Assembly: GCF_008868155.1 (NCBI RefSeq)
Contig: NZ_WBKR01000030.1
Span: 1-40,644 of the forward strand
Length of the DNA stretch: 40,644 bases
Direction: 5' to 3'
DNA from: Micromonospora sp. ALFpr18c
GTDB taxonomy: Bacteria; Actinomycetota; Actinomycetes; Mycobacteriales; Micromonosporaceae
The notes beneath the pieces are model-generated. The model searched no databases and was not told the DNA's origin. It saw only the letters and a list, made by a program, of their open reading frames with translations. Each line of letters opens with the position of its first letter. Position 1 is the stretch's first letter. Below are positions 1 through 8,677 of the stretch, one piece after another. The translations under genes were made by a program, and so were the position numbers.

Positions 1-63
1 GACGAGGTTCTTATCTGTGGCCGTCACCGACAGCCGGTCATCCCACCCGATAGACTTGCTCAC
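1..63 (-). mobile_element. 5' end of an IS1380-like transposase gene, cut by the window edge
   Basis: Read on the minus strand from a GTG at 63, the sequence encodes an open start beginning VSKSIGWDDRLSVTA and continues off the left edge. This resembles the N-terminus of IS1380-family DDE transposases, as I remember them; only about 21 residues are visible. There is no clear ribosome-binding site. A 14-bp inverted repeat lies just upstream (66-136), as expected near an element end. A truncated C-terminal half of an IS1380-type transposase lies at 1947-2521 in the same orientation, so the two could be parts of related copies. Whether the gene to the left is intact cannot be seen. Confidence 0.45.
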
Positions 64-65
64 CA

Positions 66-136
66 GAAAGGTGCACCCGCTTCTACAAAGGACATGGCGT
101 AGACAACCACATCCTTGCAGGTCGGGTGCACCTTTC
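66..136. repeat. 14-bp perfect inverted repeat (possible IS end)
   Basis: GAAAGGTGCACCCG at 66-79 is exactly complementary to CGGGTGCACCTTTC at 123-136, with 43 nt between. It lies immediately upstream of the IS1380-like start at 63. It could be the terminal region of that element, an operator for its transposase, or a transcription-blocking hairpin. A second small hairpin, CCGCTAT/ATAGCGG, lies at about 156-178. Confidence 0.6.
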
Positions 137-180
137 CTTGATCACCCTCGATACCCGCTATCTACTCTGAATAGCGGAGG

Positions 181-257
181 CCATCGCTGGCGCAGGTTCC
201 GTGGCCCCATAGGGAACCACTGGATACAACGGACATCGCGAGCTTGAGGTTCAACCA
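181..257. repeat. ~77-bp direct repeat, copy 1
   Basis: This stretch, starting CCATCGCTGGCGCAGGTTCC, recurs at 1708-1784 with about five mismatches. The two copies lie in the same orientation, 1.5 kb apart, and bracket the IS5-like, IS701-like and orphan-gene segments. Each copy is close to an IS1380-type piece (copy 1 next to a 5' end, copy 2 next to a 3' end), so it may be non-coding end sequence of an element rather than host DNA. 258-420 holds nothing I can assign. Confidence 0.7.
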
Positions 258-420
258 CTCCACCTGGGGCAGGCACATTCCGGACCAGGGCCATTGCGTA
301 GTCCGTTTGCGCAGATCAGCCCCAGCTGCAGCCCCGTCGTGGCGATCCCGGTCCGTTGGGCCTGCAGGGCCGCCCAAGCTCCCCGCCTGCACGGCGCACT
401 GCTGGCCCGCGAAGGCTGCC

Positions 421-498
421 GGCTACGACTACCCCCTGCTCGACGGCACCCTCATCGAAACCGACCGGATCACCACGCCAGGATCCACCCCCGGCGGC
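421..498 (+). pseudogene. IS5-like transposase fragment
   Basis: About 26 codons read GYDYPLLDGTLIETDRITTPG and onward. The DGTLIETDR...TPGSTPG string is typical of the start of the catalytic domain in IS5-type DDE transposases, where the D of LLDGTL is the first catalytic aspartate. The similarity stops at about 498, where the same frame turns into an MFS transporter segment. No start codon or remaining domains are present, so this is a dead fragment. The family is assigned from memory of the motif. Confidence 0.45.
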
Positions 499-628
499 GT
501 CAACGTGATCGAGGTCTTCTTCATTCGGGAGACGCTGGGTGGCTCGGCCACCACGTTCGGACTGGTCAGCGCGGCGTGGTCGGCCGGCATGCTGCCCGGC
601 GCCTGGTTCGCGGCCCGACTCGCCCGTC
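499..628 (+). pseudogene. MFS transporter, internal fragment (split gene, part 1)
   Basis: About 43 codons read VNVIEVFFIRETLGGSATTF and continue through GLVSAAWSAGMLPGAWFAARLAR. This looks like an interior transmembrane helix and loop of an actinobacterial major facilitator superfamily exporter. It is fused on its left to an IS5-like fragment and on its right to an IS701-like fragment. A matching C-terminal piece of the same kind of protein lies at 2514-2762, just before mqnA. The simplest reading is one ancestral MFS gene upstream of mqnA, broken by successive insertions and deletions. The N-terminal part is missing from the window. Confidence 0.5.
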
Positions 629-1115
629 GGCTTCGACGTCGTGTGCGGGGACGAGGTGTACGGCGCCTGCACGTAGCTGCGGGAGTTCTTCGAACACCAG
701 CAGCGAGCGTACGTGCTGCGGGTGGCCTCCACGTTCCTGCTGGACCTCGGTGCCGGTGTGCGGTTGACCTGCTGGTCCGCCGCCACCGACGCACCGGCGA
801 GCTGGCGTTTCACTACTGCTACCAACCCGACGGGCAGCCGAAGAGCCATGACCCGGCTGATCCGCGCCGCCGGACTACGCTGGTCAGTCGAGGAGGACTT
901 CGAGTTCGGCAAGGACGAGTTCAGCCTCGACCAGTGCCAGGCCCGCCTCTACGGCGCGATCACCCCCCGACCAGGCCCCGCCAGTAGGCCCCGGCCAGAT
1001 CCCCCTGACCGTCCCCGAAACCCGACGACTGACCAGACTCACCCACCAGCCGAAACCACCCCACCACGCAGAACACCGGACCGGCTGGCATGCCGCGAAA
1101 CGAGCAAATGGTTAC
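628..1115 (+). pseudogene. IS701-like transposase remnant, several frameshifts
   Basis: Pieces of one transposase can be read in order across different frames: VVCGDEVYGACT then a TAG stop (about 637-678), LRVASTFLLDLGAGVRLTC (about 716-772), a stretch resembling GELAFHYCYQPDGQP, then LRWSVEEDFEFGKDEFSLDQ (about 877-936), and a C-terminal IPLTVPETRRL segment (about 990-1110). The GDEVYG and VEEDFEFGKD motifs are typical of IS701-family DDE transposases, the latter near the catalytic glutamate. Internal stops and at least two frame changes make it non-functional. Its left end abuts the MFS fragment and its right end abuts the stop of the orphan gene at 1112. Confidence 0.6.
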
Positions 1116-1699
1116 CTTGGATGTAACCCGCGAGCAGGATCACCAAAAGCGAAAGCCCAGGCAGCTGTTCCCGGGCGCACGATGCCAGGCACCCCGGAGC
1201 TTCCCCTCGCCGCCGATAACGGCAGGCCGTTGAAAGAATTAGTTGCAGCGGCGACGGCACGCTGGGCGGCGTCGGAACGGGGGAGGAAAATTTGGGATCT
1301 TGCCTCGGCCCGGGTCTGCGAGCTTACAAAATCCTCCAATTTCGATTTCAGGGCAGCCTTCCTCGACCCGAAGTGTAGGATACGGGCGCCGAAGTGATGA
1401 GCTTTTATAGCCACCGAAACCAACAATGACTTCTCTTGCTCATGATCGCCATAGCGCGCAGTCCCTGCCTTTATTCGTTCCGACGCTTCATGGTCGGCCC
1501 TATCGGCAATTATCGCCGTACGCTCTCCCCACGGCACATGCGGATAATCGCGGGCCTGATCTTCCCACTCGTTCCAAAACTTCTGCAACCCGGTATCACT
1601 CCCCCGCAGACTTTTTGGCAGGTCGTCATCGGCATAGAGTGGCATGTTTAGCTCCTCCAAAGCCATCCTATGGAGCGTTTCGACAGTCGGCTTTCCCAT
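1112..1699 (-). CDS. hypothetical protein, 195 aa, in the insertion zone
   Basis: An uninterrupted 195-codon frame starts at ATG 1699, preceded by GGGAG about 5 nt upstream, which decides this start over an in-frame ATG at 1756. The product is hydrophilic, with a Lys/Glu/Arg-rich middle and no signal peptide or membrane segment. I recognise no domain. The start reads MGKPTVETLHRMALEELNMP and a Trp/Asp/Glu cluster (FWNEWEDQARDYPHVPWGER) follows at about residues 44-63. The base composition is visibly lower in GC than the rest of the window and codon use is less biased, which suggests recent acquisition. It lies between an IS701 remnant and direct-repeat copy 2, so it may be cargo of a mobile element. 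Confidence 0.55.
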   Translation of the reverse strand: MGKPTVETLHRMALEELNMPLYADDDLPKSLRGSDTGLQKFWNEWEDQARDYPHVPWGERTAIIADRADHEASERIKAGTARYGDHEQEKSLLVSVAIKAHHFGARILHFGSRKAALKSKLEDFVSSQTRAEARSQIFLPRSDAAQRAVAAATNSFNGLPLSAARGSSGVPGIVRPGTAAWAFAFGDPARGLHPR

Positions 1700-1707
1700 A
1701 GCTACTC

Positions 1708-1784
1708 CCATCGCTGGCGCAGGTTCCGCGGCCCCACAGGGAGCCACTGGATACAACGGACACCGCGAGCTTAAGGTTCAACCC
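1708..1784. repeat. ~77-bp direct repeat, copy 2
   Basis: Second copy of the repeat at 181-257, about 93% identical by eye. It lies 8 bp upstream of the start of the orphan gene (minus strand), so it could also carry that gene's promoter. On its other side is the 3' flank of the IS1380-type remnant. Confidence 0.7.
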
Positions 1785-1946
1785 TGATTCTTCGTGGGTC
1801 TGGCGTCGATCGATGACCAGCGAGCTTGCATCGTTGATGGTGGATGTATCGGCTCTGTTGGGTGTGGTTGTGGGCCGGCTGTCGCGCCGGTGGCGTGGTC
1901 TCCTGGGGTTCCTCCTGGTCGTTGGGGCGGTGGTGTGGGTGCTCGC

Positions 1947-3670
<1,724 letters not shown>

Positions 3671-3681
3671 GCCGCCGGCCT

Positions 3682-3706
3682 GCGGCCCGCTCGTGCGGCG
3701 GGCCGC
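3682..3706. terminator. hairpin terminator after mqnA
   Basis: GCGGCCCGC, loop TCGTGCG, GCGGGCCGC: a perfect 9-bp GC stem 11 nt after the mqnA stop, without a T tract. It lies between convergent genes and may work for both strands. Confidence 0.6.
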
Positions 3707-3712
3707 GCTGCG

Positions 3713-3754
3713 CCGGGTCCCAGACGCCGGGTCCCAGACGCCGGGCGTCAGACG
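3713..3754. repeat. three 14-bp tandem repeats
   Basis: CCGGGTCCCAGACG is repeated exactly at 3713-3726 and 3727-3740, and imperfectly (CCGGGCGTCAGACG) at 3741-3754. The array overlaps the last codons and stop of the minus-strand gene ending at 3748. Copy number could vary between strains. Confidence 0.8.
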
Positions 3755-4716
3755 CCGGGCCGGAGCAGCGCCTCGGTGATCTTCTCGCAGTTCTGCATGC
3801 CGTAGTCGTAGCCCATGCCGATCGGGTACCTGACCATCACGCCCATCGTCCAGGTGTCGCCGATGGCCAGGCAGTTGACGTGCGTCTCCTGCTCCTTGGT
3901 CCGGTCGATCCACCCGTTCTTGATGGCGATCTGCTTCTGTTCGGCGGCCGGGAACGCCTTGCGGATGCCGAAGTCACCGGCGCCACGGACCAGTTTCATC
4001 TCGTTGAGCAGCCACGTGGTCCACTTCGGCCCGGCGGCGGTGCCGGTGGCGATGCAGTTGCCCAGGCGGGCGGTGTCCCGTGGGGAGAGCGCCGTGCGGC
4101 TCCAACCGCCGTCGGGTGCGACGCTGCTGTCGGTGAGCTTGCACATGGAGATCAGCCGCTTGATCGAGGCTGCCCGGCCCACCGTGTCGTAGAACTGCTC
4201 GGCCCGGGTGTTGTCGCTGTCCCGGATGATCCGGGTGGCGTCGGCGAGCTTCGCGTCGCTCGGGGTCTGGCCGGCGTCGGCCGCGCGGCGCAGGTAGTCG
4301 GCGACGATCCAAGACTTGATCATCGAGGCGGTGGTGTTGGTCTCGCCCATGTTCTTGGAACCGATGATCTTCCCGGTGCGTCGGTCCAGCACGCTCCAGG
4401 AGTACCAGCCCTTGATGTTGAGGTTGAGGTCCTTGGCCACGAACGGCAGCGGTTCCAGTGACGGGCTGGGGCTGGGGCTCGGCGGCGGCGAGGCCGGCTT
4501 GCGGGCGCTGCGGTCGGTGGCCGTACCGGTGGATCGGTCGCTGACCGTGCCGGAGTGACCCCACTTGGCCGCGGCGGACGACTCGAAGGGCGACCCGGGC
4601 AGCAGCCGCAGCGACACCAGCGCGAGCCCGATCAGGATGACCGCGATGGCCACCAGCCGTAGGGGGGACGACGTCTCGCCGTCGCCGCGTCGGTCCGCCC
4701 GACGGCTGCCCGCCAT
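3748..4716 (-). CDS. membrane-anchored serine hydrolase, beta-lactamase/DD-peptidase fold
   Basis: The 322-residue product has an N-terminal membrane anchor (about residues 19-39), a Ser/Pro-rich linker (about 70-90) and an extracytoplasmic domain. That domain carries the three landmarks of penicillin-recognising enzymes: SMIK (131-134, S-x-x-K nucleophile), SDN (167-169) and KNG (266-268, in place of KTG). Four cysteines (MCKL, GNCIA, HVNCLA, QNCEK) recur in the neighbouring paralogue, so disulfides are likely. It starts at ATG 4716 and shares one base with the stop of the upstream gene (TGATG), which implies translational coupling. The substrate is unknown; a peptidoglycan-related or inactive binding role are both possible. 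The long upstream extension of this frame is only the antisense of the paralogue. Confidence 0.75.
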   Translation of the reverse strand: MAGSRRADRRGDGETSSPLRLVAIAVILIGLALVSLRLLPGSPFESSAAAKWGHSGTVSDRSTGTATDRSARKPASPPPSPSPSPSLEPLPFVAKDLNLNIKGWYSWSVLDRRTGKIIGSKNMGETNTTASMIKSWIVADYLRRAADAGQTPSDAKLADATRIIRDSDNTRAEQFYDTVGRAASIKRLISMCKLTDSSVAPDGGWSRTALSPRDTARLGNCIATGTAAGPKWTTWLLNEMKLVRGAGDFGIRKAFPAAEQKQIAIKNGWIDRTKEQETHVNCLAIGDTWTMGVMVRYPIGMGYDYGMQNCEKITEALLRPGV

Positions 4717-5693
4717 CAAAGCTTCCCGACCGGCTGCTGCGGGACCTTGAGCGCGGCGCCCGGCTGCGGGGTGACCAACTGGGTGGCCACGCTGGAACAG
4801 ACCTGGGCACCGTAGTTCAGTCCGCTCCGGAGCGGGTAGCGCACCATCACCGCGAGGCTCCACTTTCCGTTGACGGCCAGGCAGTTGACGTGCCAGTTGC
4901 TGTCGTACGCGATCGGGGTCCACCCGTTCTTGATGCTGACCGGCCCCTGAGCGGTGATCGACTTGGGCAGGCCGTCGATGATCCCCCAGCGGCCACCACC
5001 GGACGTCTTCTTCTGCTCCTTGACGCTGCCGCGTACCTCGCTCATCTGGTCGAGCACCCACTTCGTCCACTTCGGGCCGGCGGCCTTGCCGTCGGCGATG
5101 CAGTCGCCGAGCCGGACCGCGTCGCGCGGTGACATCCGGGTGAAGCTCCAGTACCCGGTGTACGGAGCGACGTTGCCACGCTTGGTGTCGGTCAGCCCGC
5201 AGATCGTGATCGCCCGCTGGATCACCGCGTCGGGCGTGCTGCTCGTCGAGGGTTTGTACGAGCCGCCCGCGGCGGCGTGGATCTTGTTGGCCGCGACGTC
5301 GTCGCTGTCGATGATGGCGAGCCGCGCCGCCTCCTTGAGCGCTGCGGGAGGCTCCCTGTCTCCGAGCTGCCGCAGGTAGTCGGAGACGATCCACGCCTTG
5401 ATCATCGACTCGGTGGAGCTGGTCGAGGTCATGTTCGACGACCCGGAGATCTTGCCGGTCTTCCGGTCCATCAGCGCCCACGAGAAGAATTCGCCCTGGA
5501 AGCTCACCGACACCGGGCCCGCCGACAGGGTTGGCGGTGGCCGGGTGGGCGCGGGGACGGTCGAGGCGGCACCGCCGCCTCCGCCTCCGCTGCTGGTGTC
5601 GTCGGCCAGTCGGGCGTACGCGGCGGGAACCAGCAGGACGCCACCGAGCAGGGTCGCCGCGACGGCGAGCACCGTGGTCACGCGGGATCGCAT
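4716..5693 (-). CDS. secreted serine hydrolase paralogue, beta-lactamase/DD-peptidase fold
   Basis: The 325-residue product has a Sec-type signal peptide (residues 1-27, ending PAAYA), a Gly/Pro/Thr-rich linker (about 34-57) and a domain clearly homologous to that of the downstream gene. It has SMIK (96-99) and KNG (255-257), but the second motif reads SDD (130-132) rather than SDN. The four shared cysteines are present (TICGL, GDCIA, HVNCLAV, AQVCSS). FSWALMDRKTGKI and DYLRQL align with YSWSVLDRRTGKI and DYLRRA of the neighbour. The pair probably arose by tandem duplication and then specialised, one secreted and one membrane-anchored. Substrate unknown. The start at ATG 5693 has only a distant GGAG. 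Confidence 0.75.
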   Translation of the reverse strand: MRSRVTTVLAVAATLLGGVLLVPAAYARLADDTSSGGGGGGAASTVPAPTRPPPTLSAGPVSVSFQGEFFSWALMDRKTGKISGSSNMTSTSSTESMIKAWIVSDYLRQLGDREPPAALKEAARLAIIDSDDVAANKIHAAAGGSYKPSTSSTPDAVIQRAITICGLTDTKRGNVAPYTGYWSFTRMSPRDAVRLGDCIADGKAAGPKWTKWVLDQMSEVRGSVKEQKKTSGGGRWGIIDGLPKSITAQGPVSIKNGWTPIAYDSNWHVNCLAVNGKWSLAVMVRYPLRSGLNYGAQVCSSVATQLVTPQPGAALKVPQQPVGKL

Positions 5694-6017
5694 GATGTGG
5701 GTGAGCTCCAGATGTCAGGGCCGGGGGACCGGCTTTGTTGTCCGGGGCGACCGGTGCGATCGCCGAGGCCGGGGGAGGTGGCCTCTGTGGAGACGGCGAT
5801 TCTGGGCAGCCGATCGTGTGACCAGCAGAAGTCTACGTCCGGACTGGCGACTCGCCAGAACTCGACACCTGGCAACTTGCGATGAAGACGGAATATCGAG
5901 ATGGTATGCGGCTTCTGGGCGGGTTCATCTTTGTATCGTGAGCTACCTCACAGCCGACGCGGTCGCGCAACGTGAGGAACAACCGCCTAAAGGTGGCCGA
6001 AGGTGACACGGGTTTTC
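5694..6017. other. divergent intergenic region with small palindromes
   Basis: The region between the serine-hydrolase pair and paaA holds no convincing gene. It has a perfect inverted repeat CTGGCGA-C-TCGCCAG at 5844-5858 and a smaller GTGAG-CTAC-CTCAC at 5938-5951, either of which could bind a regulator. Open frames here have no supporting start or composition. Confidence 0.5.
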
Positions 6018-6065
6018 TGTTACACCCCCTGGTGCATCAGGGCGCAAGCTGTAACACTTGTCCTC
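6018..6065 (+). promoter_or_regulatory. paa operon promoter/operator, probably leaderless
   Basis: TGTTACA (6018-6024) and TGTAACA (6050-6056) form a perfect 7-bp inverted repeat with 25 nt between arms. A -10-like TAACAC (6052-6057) overlaps the right arm, with CTGGTG 17 nt further upstream as a weak -35. The paaA ATG follows only 8 nt after the -10 and has no ribosome-binding site, as expected for a leaderless transcript. A repressor at the repeat would block the promoter; a PaaR-type TetR regulator is the obvious candidate, but this is inference. Confidence 0.35.
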
Positions 6066-7145
6066 ATGTATGGCAACGACTTCTCCGCACCGACGGACGC
6101 CTCGGACGACATTCCCGGCGGCGGTCTGCTGGGTGAGGTCGAGGCGGCCGAGGCGGAGCTGCGCGCGGCCGCCGCACGCGAGCGACGCGGCGGACCCGCG
6201 CCGGACGAGGACCTGGCGGCATACTTCGCCGACGTCGTCGGCTCCGAGCAGAAGATCGAGCCGCGCGACTGGATGCCCGACGCGTACCGCCGGACGCTGA
6301 TCCGCCAGATCGCCCAGCACGCCCACTCCGAGATCATCGGCATGCAGCCGGAGGGCAACTGGATCAGCCGGGCGCCGTCGCTCAAGCGCAAGGCGATCCT
6401 GCTGGCCAAGGTGCAGGACGAGGCCGGCCACGGGCTCTACCTCTACGCCGCCGCCGAGACTCTCGGGATCAGCCGCGACGAGCTGGTCCAGTTACTTCTC
6501 GACGGGCGGCAGAAGTACAGCTCGATCTTCAACTACCCCACCCTGAGCTGGGCCGACGTGGGCGCGATCGGGTGGCTGGTGGACGGCGCGGCGATCGTCA
6601 ACCAGGTGCCGCTGTGCCGCTGCTCCTACGGCCCGTACGCGCGAGCGATGATCCGGGTCTGCAAGGAGGAGTCGTTCCACCAGCGCCAGGGCTACGAGAT
6701 CCTGCACACCCTGGCCCACGGCACGCCGGCGCAGCGGGCCATGGCCCAGGACGCGGTGGACCGCTGGTGGTACCCGTCGCTGGCCATGTTCGGCCCGCCC
6801 GACGGCGACTCCACGCACTCCGCCCAGTCGATGGCCTGGAAGATCAAGCGTTTCTCGAACGACGACCTGCGCCAGCGTTTCGTCGACATGTGCGTCGGGC
6901 AGGCCGAGGTCCTCGGGCTACGCATCCCCGACGACGACCTGCGCTGGAACGAGGAACGGCAGGCGTACGACTACAGCCAGCCGGACTACGACGAACTCAT
7001 GCGGGTGATCTCCGGCAACGGGCCGTGTAACCGGGAGCGGATGGCTCACCGGCGGGCCGCCCACGCCGACGGCGCCTGGGTGCGTGAGGCCGCCGCGGCG
7101 TACGCCGCCAAGCGGGCGGAGAACAGGGAGAAGGTGGCGGCATGA
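6066..7145 (+). CDS. paaA: 1,2-phenylacetyl-CoA epoxidase, catalytic subunit PaaA
   Basis: PaaA is the diiron oxygenase subunit that epoxidises the aromatic ring of phenylacetyl-CoA, the committing step of aerobic phenylacetate catabolism. The 359-residue protein shows the ferritin-like carboxylate/histidine motifs DEAGH (118-122) and EESFH (201-205), plus conserved [20 protein letters not shown] and [21 protein letters not shown] chose ATG 6066 (MYGNDFSAP); an upstream in-frame ATG at 6003 would add 21 atypical residues running through the promoter-like sequence. paaB begins inside its stop codon (ATGA). It is the first gene of a complete paaABCDE operon; no paaK, paaF, paaG, paaZ or regulator lies nearby. 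Confidence 0.95.
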   Translation: MYGNDFSAPTDASDDIPGGGLLGEVEAAEAELRAAAARERRGGPAPDEDLAAYFADVVGSEQKIEPRDWMPDAYRRTLIRQIAQHAHSEIIGMQPEGNWISRAPSLKRKAILLAKVQDEAGHGLYLYAAAETLGISRDELVQLLLDGRQKYSSIFNYPTLSWADVGAIGWLVDGAAIVNQVPLCRCSYGPYARAMIRVCKEESFHQRQGYEILHTLAHGTPAQRAMAQDAVDRWWYPSLAMFGPPDGDSTHSAQSMAWKIKRFSNDDLRQRFVDMCVGQAEVLGLRIPDDDLRWNEERQAYDYSQPDYDELMRVISGNGPCNRERMAHRRAAHADGAWVREAAAAYAAKRAENREKVAA

Positions 7146-7426
7146 CGGAACAGACCCCGCTGTGGGAGGTGTTCGTGCGGGCCCGGCGTGGGCTGTCGCA
7201 CACCCACGTCGGCAGCCTGCACGCCCCGGACGCCGAGTTGGCGCTGCACAACGCCCGGGACCTCTACACCCGCCGGCAGGAGGGCGTGTCGATCTGGGTG
7301 GTGCCGGCCGCCGCGATCACCGCAACCAGCCCCGACGAGAAGGACGCCTTCTTCGACCCGGCGGCCGACAAGGTCTACCGCCACCCCACCTTCTACGAGG
7401 TGCCGGACGGGGTGGCACACCTGTGA
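7142..7426 (+). CDS. paaB: 1,2-phenylacetyl-CoA epoxidase subunit PaaB
   Basis: This small non-catalytic subunit bridges PaaA-PaaC dimers in the epoxidase complex. The 94-residue product has the family features: [20 protein letters not shown] near the start, then [19 protein letters not shown] and the [16 protein letters not shown] segment. ATG 7142 overlaps the paaA stop by 4 nt. The gene ends TGTGA; a GTG inside that stop opens a 20-codon micro-ORF reaching exactly to paaC. Confidence 0.93.
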   Translation: MTEQTPLWEVFVRARRGLSHTHVGSLHAPDAELALHNARDLYTRRQEGVSIWVVPAAAITATSPDEKDAFFDPAADKVYRHPTFYEVPDGVAHL

Positions 7427-7485
7427 GCGAGCGAACCAGTCAGCTCAGCCGCGCGGCCGCCGAGCGCGGCGAGGTGGCGGCGTGA
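7423..7485 (+). other. bridging micro-ORF between paaB and paaC (20 codons)
   Basis: GTG 7423-7425 overlaps the paaB stop (GTGA) and the frame runs without a stop to TGA 7483-7485, which overlaps the paaC GTG start (7482-7484). The peptide would begin [16 protein letters not shown]. It could pass ribosomes from paaB to paaC by reinitiation, or be incidental. GAGG at 7471-7474 also serves paaC directly. Confidence 0.3.
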
Positions 7486-8207
7486 ACGGGCCCTTCGACT
7501 TCACCCTCGGCCTCGGTGACGACGCGCTGATCGCGGCGCAGCGACTGGCCGAGTGGACGACCCGCGCGCCGGAGATGGAAGAGGACATCGCGCTCGCCAA
7601 CATCGCCCTCGACCAGCTCGGCGCGGCCCGGCTGCTGCTGTCGTACGCGGGGGAGCTGGAGGCCGCCGGCCGTGACGAGGACGCGCTGGCGTACCTGCGT
7701 GACGACCGCGAGTTCCGCAACGCCCTCCTGGTCGAGCTGCCCAACGGCGACTTCGCGGTGACGGTGGCGAAGCTGTTCTTCCTGGCGGCGTACCAGGTGC
7801 CGCTCTACACGGCGCTGGCCGGCTGTGCCGACGAGCGGCTGGCCGCGATCGGCGCGAAGGCCCGCAAGGAGTCTGCGTACCACCTGGACCACGGCGCGTT
7901 GTGGGTGAAGCGGCTCGGTGACGGCACCGAGGAGTCGCACCGCCGGATGCAGTCGGCCGTCGACGAGGTGTGGCCGTACACGCACGAGCTGTTCGGCGCG
8001 GACCCGGCGGCGCCGGTCGACCCGTCCACCCTGCGGCCGGCGTTCGACGAGACGGTCGGCGCGGTGCTGGCCGAGGCGACGCTCACCCGCCCCGAGGGTG
8101 CCTGGGCGCCGGCCGGCGGGCGCGACGGCGTGCACACCGAGCACCTGTCCTACCTGCTCGCCGAGATGCAGGTGCTGCACCGCGCGCACCCCGGGGCGCG
8201 GTGGTGA
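7482..8207 (+). CDS. paaC: 1,2-phenylacetyl-CoA epoxidase subunit PaaC
   Basis: PaaC is the structural, catalytically silent ferritin-like partner of PaaA. The 241-residue product starts FDFTLGLGDDALIAAQRLAE and carries EEDIALANIALDQLGAARLL, the FRNALLVELPNGDFAVTVAK block and RKESAYHLDHGALWVKRLGD, all typical of the family. GTG 7482 has GAGG about 7 nt upstream. The stop overlaps the paaD GTG (GTGA at 8204-8207). Confidence 0.93.
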   Translation: MNGPFDFTLGLGDDALIAAQRLAEWTTRAPEMEEDIALANIALDQLGAARLLLSYAGELEAAGRDEDALAYLRDDREFRNALLVELPNGDFAVTVAKLFFLAAYQVPLYTALAGCADERLAAIGAKARKESAYHLDHGALWVKRLGDGTEESHRRMQSAVDEVWPYTHELFGADPAAPVDPSTLRPAFDETVGAVLAEATLTRPEGAWAPAGGRDGVHTEHLSYLLAEMQVLHRAHPGARW

Positions 8208-8677
8208 ACCCCAGGGACGCGGCCGCGTCGGTGGTGGACCCGGAGATCCGGGTGATCACCATCGACGAGCTGGGCATCCTGCGCGCGGTCGAGGAGGATC
8301 CGGCCAGTGGCCGGGTCACCGTCACCATCACCCCGACCTACACCGGCTGCCCGGCGATGGACGTGATCCGGGCGGACATCCGCCGCGCGCTCGCGGTGGC
8401 CGGGCACCCGGACGCGGAGGTCCGGACCGTCTACAGCCCACCGTGGAGCACCGACTGGATCTCCGCGGGCGGCCGGGCCAAGCTCGCCGCCGCCGGGATC
8501 GCCCCGCCGGCCCCGGTGCCCACCGCCGGCGTGGTGTCGTTGACCCTCGCGGTCCGCTGCCCGCAGTGCGGCTCACCGGAGACCGAGCAGGTCAGCCGCT
8601 TCGGCTCGACCGCCTGCAAGGCGTTGTGGCGCTGCCGCTCCTGCGCCGAACCCTTCGACCACCTGAAGGCGCTGTGA
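8204..8677 (+). CDS. paaD: PaaD, MIP18/DUF59-family maturation factor with zinc-binding tail
   Basis: PaaD is required for a working epoxidase and is thought to help insert iron or Fe-S cofactors. The 157-residue product has the DUF59/MIP18 core: VVDPEIRVITIDELGILR, TPTYTGCPAMDVI with the family's conserved cysteine, and VYSPPWSTDWIS. A C-terminal zinc-ribbon-like region follows, with CPQC and CRSC pairs plus another cysteine in STACKALW. GTG 8204 sits in the paaC stop; a GTG one codon upstream (8201) is an equal alternative. Its own stop overlaps the paaE start. Confidence 0.92.
   Translation: MNPRDAAASVVDPEIRVITIDELGILRAVEEDPASGRVTVTITPTYTGCPAMDVIRADIRRALAVAGHPDAEVRTVYSPPWSTDWISAGGRAKLAAAGIAPPAPVPTAGVVSLTLAVRCPQCGSPETEQVSRFGSTACKALWRCRSCAEPFDHLKAL

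Noticed and set aside
181..1784. Direct repeats as a target-site duplication or phage att sites
   Set aside because: 77 bp is far too long for an IS target duplication, and there is no integrase or tRNA gene.
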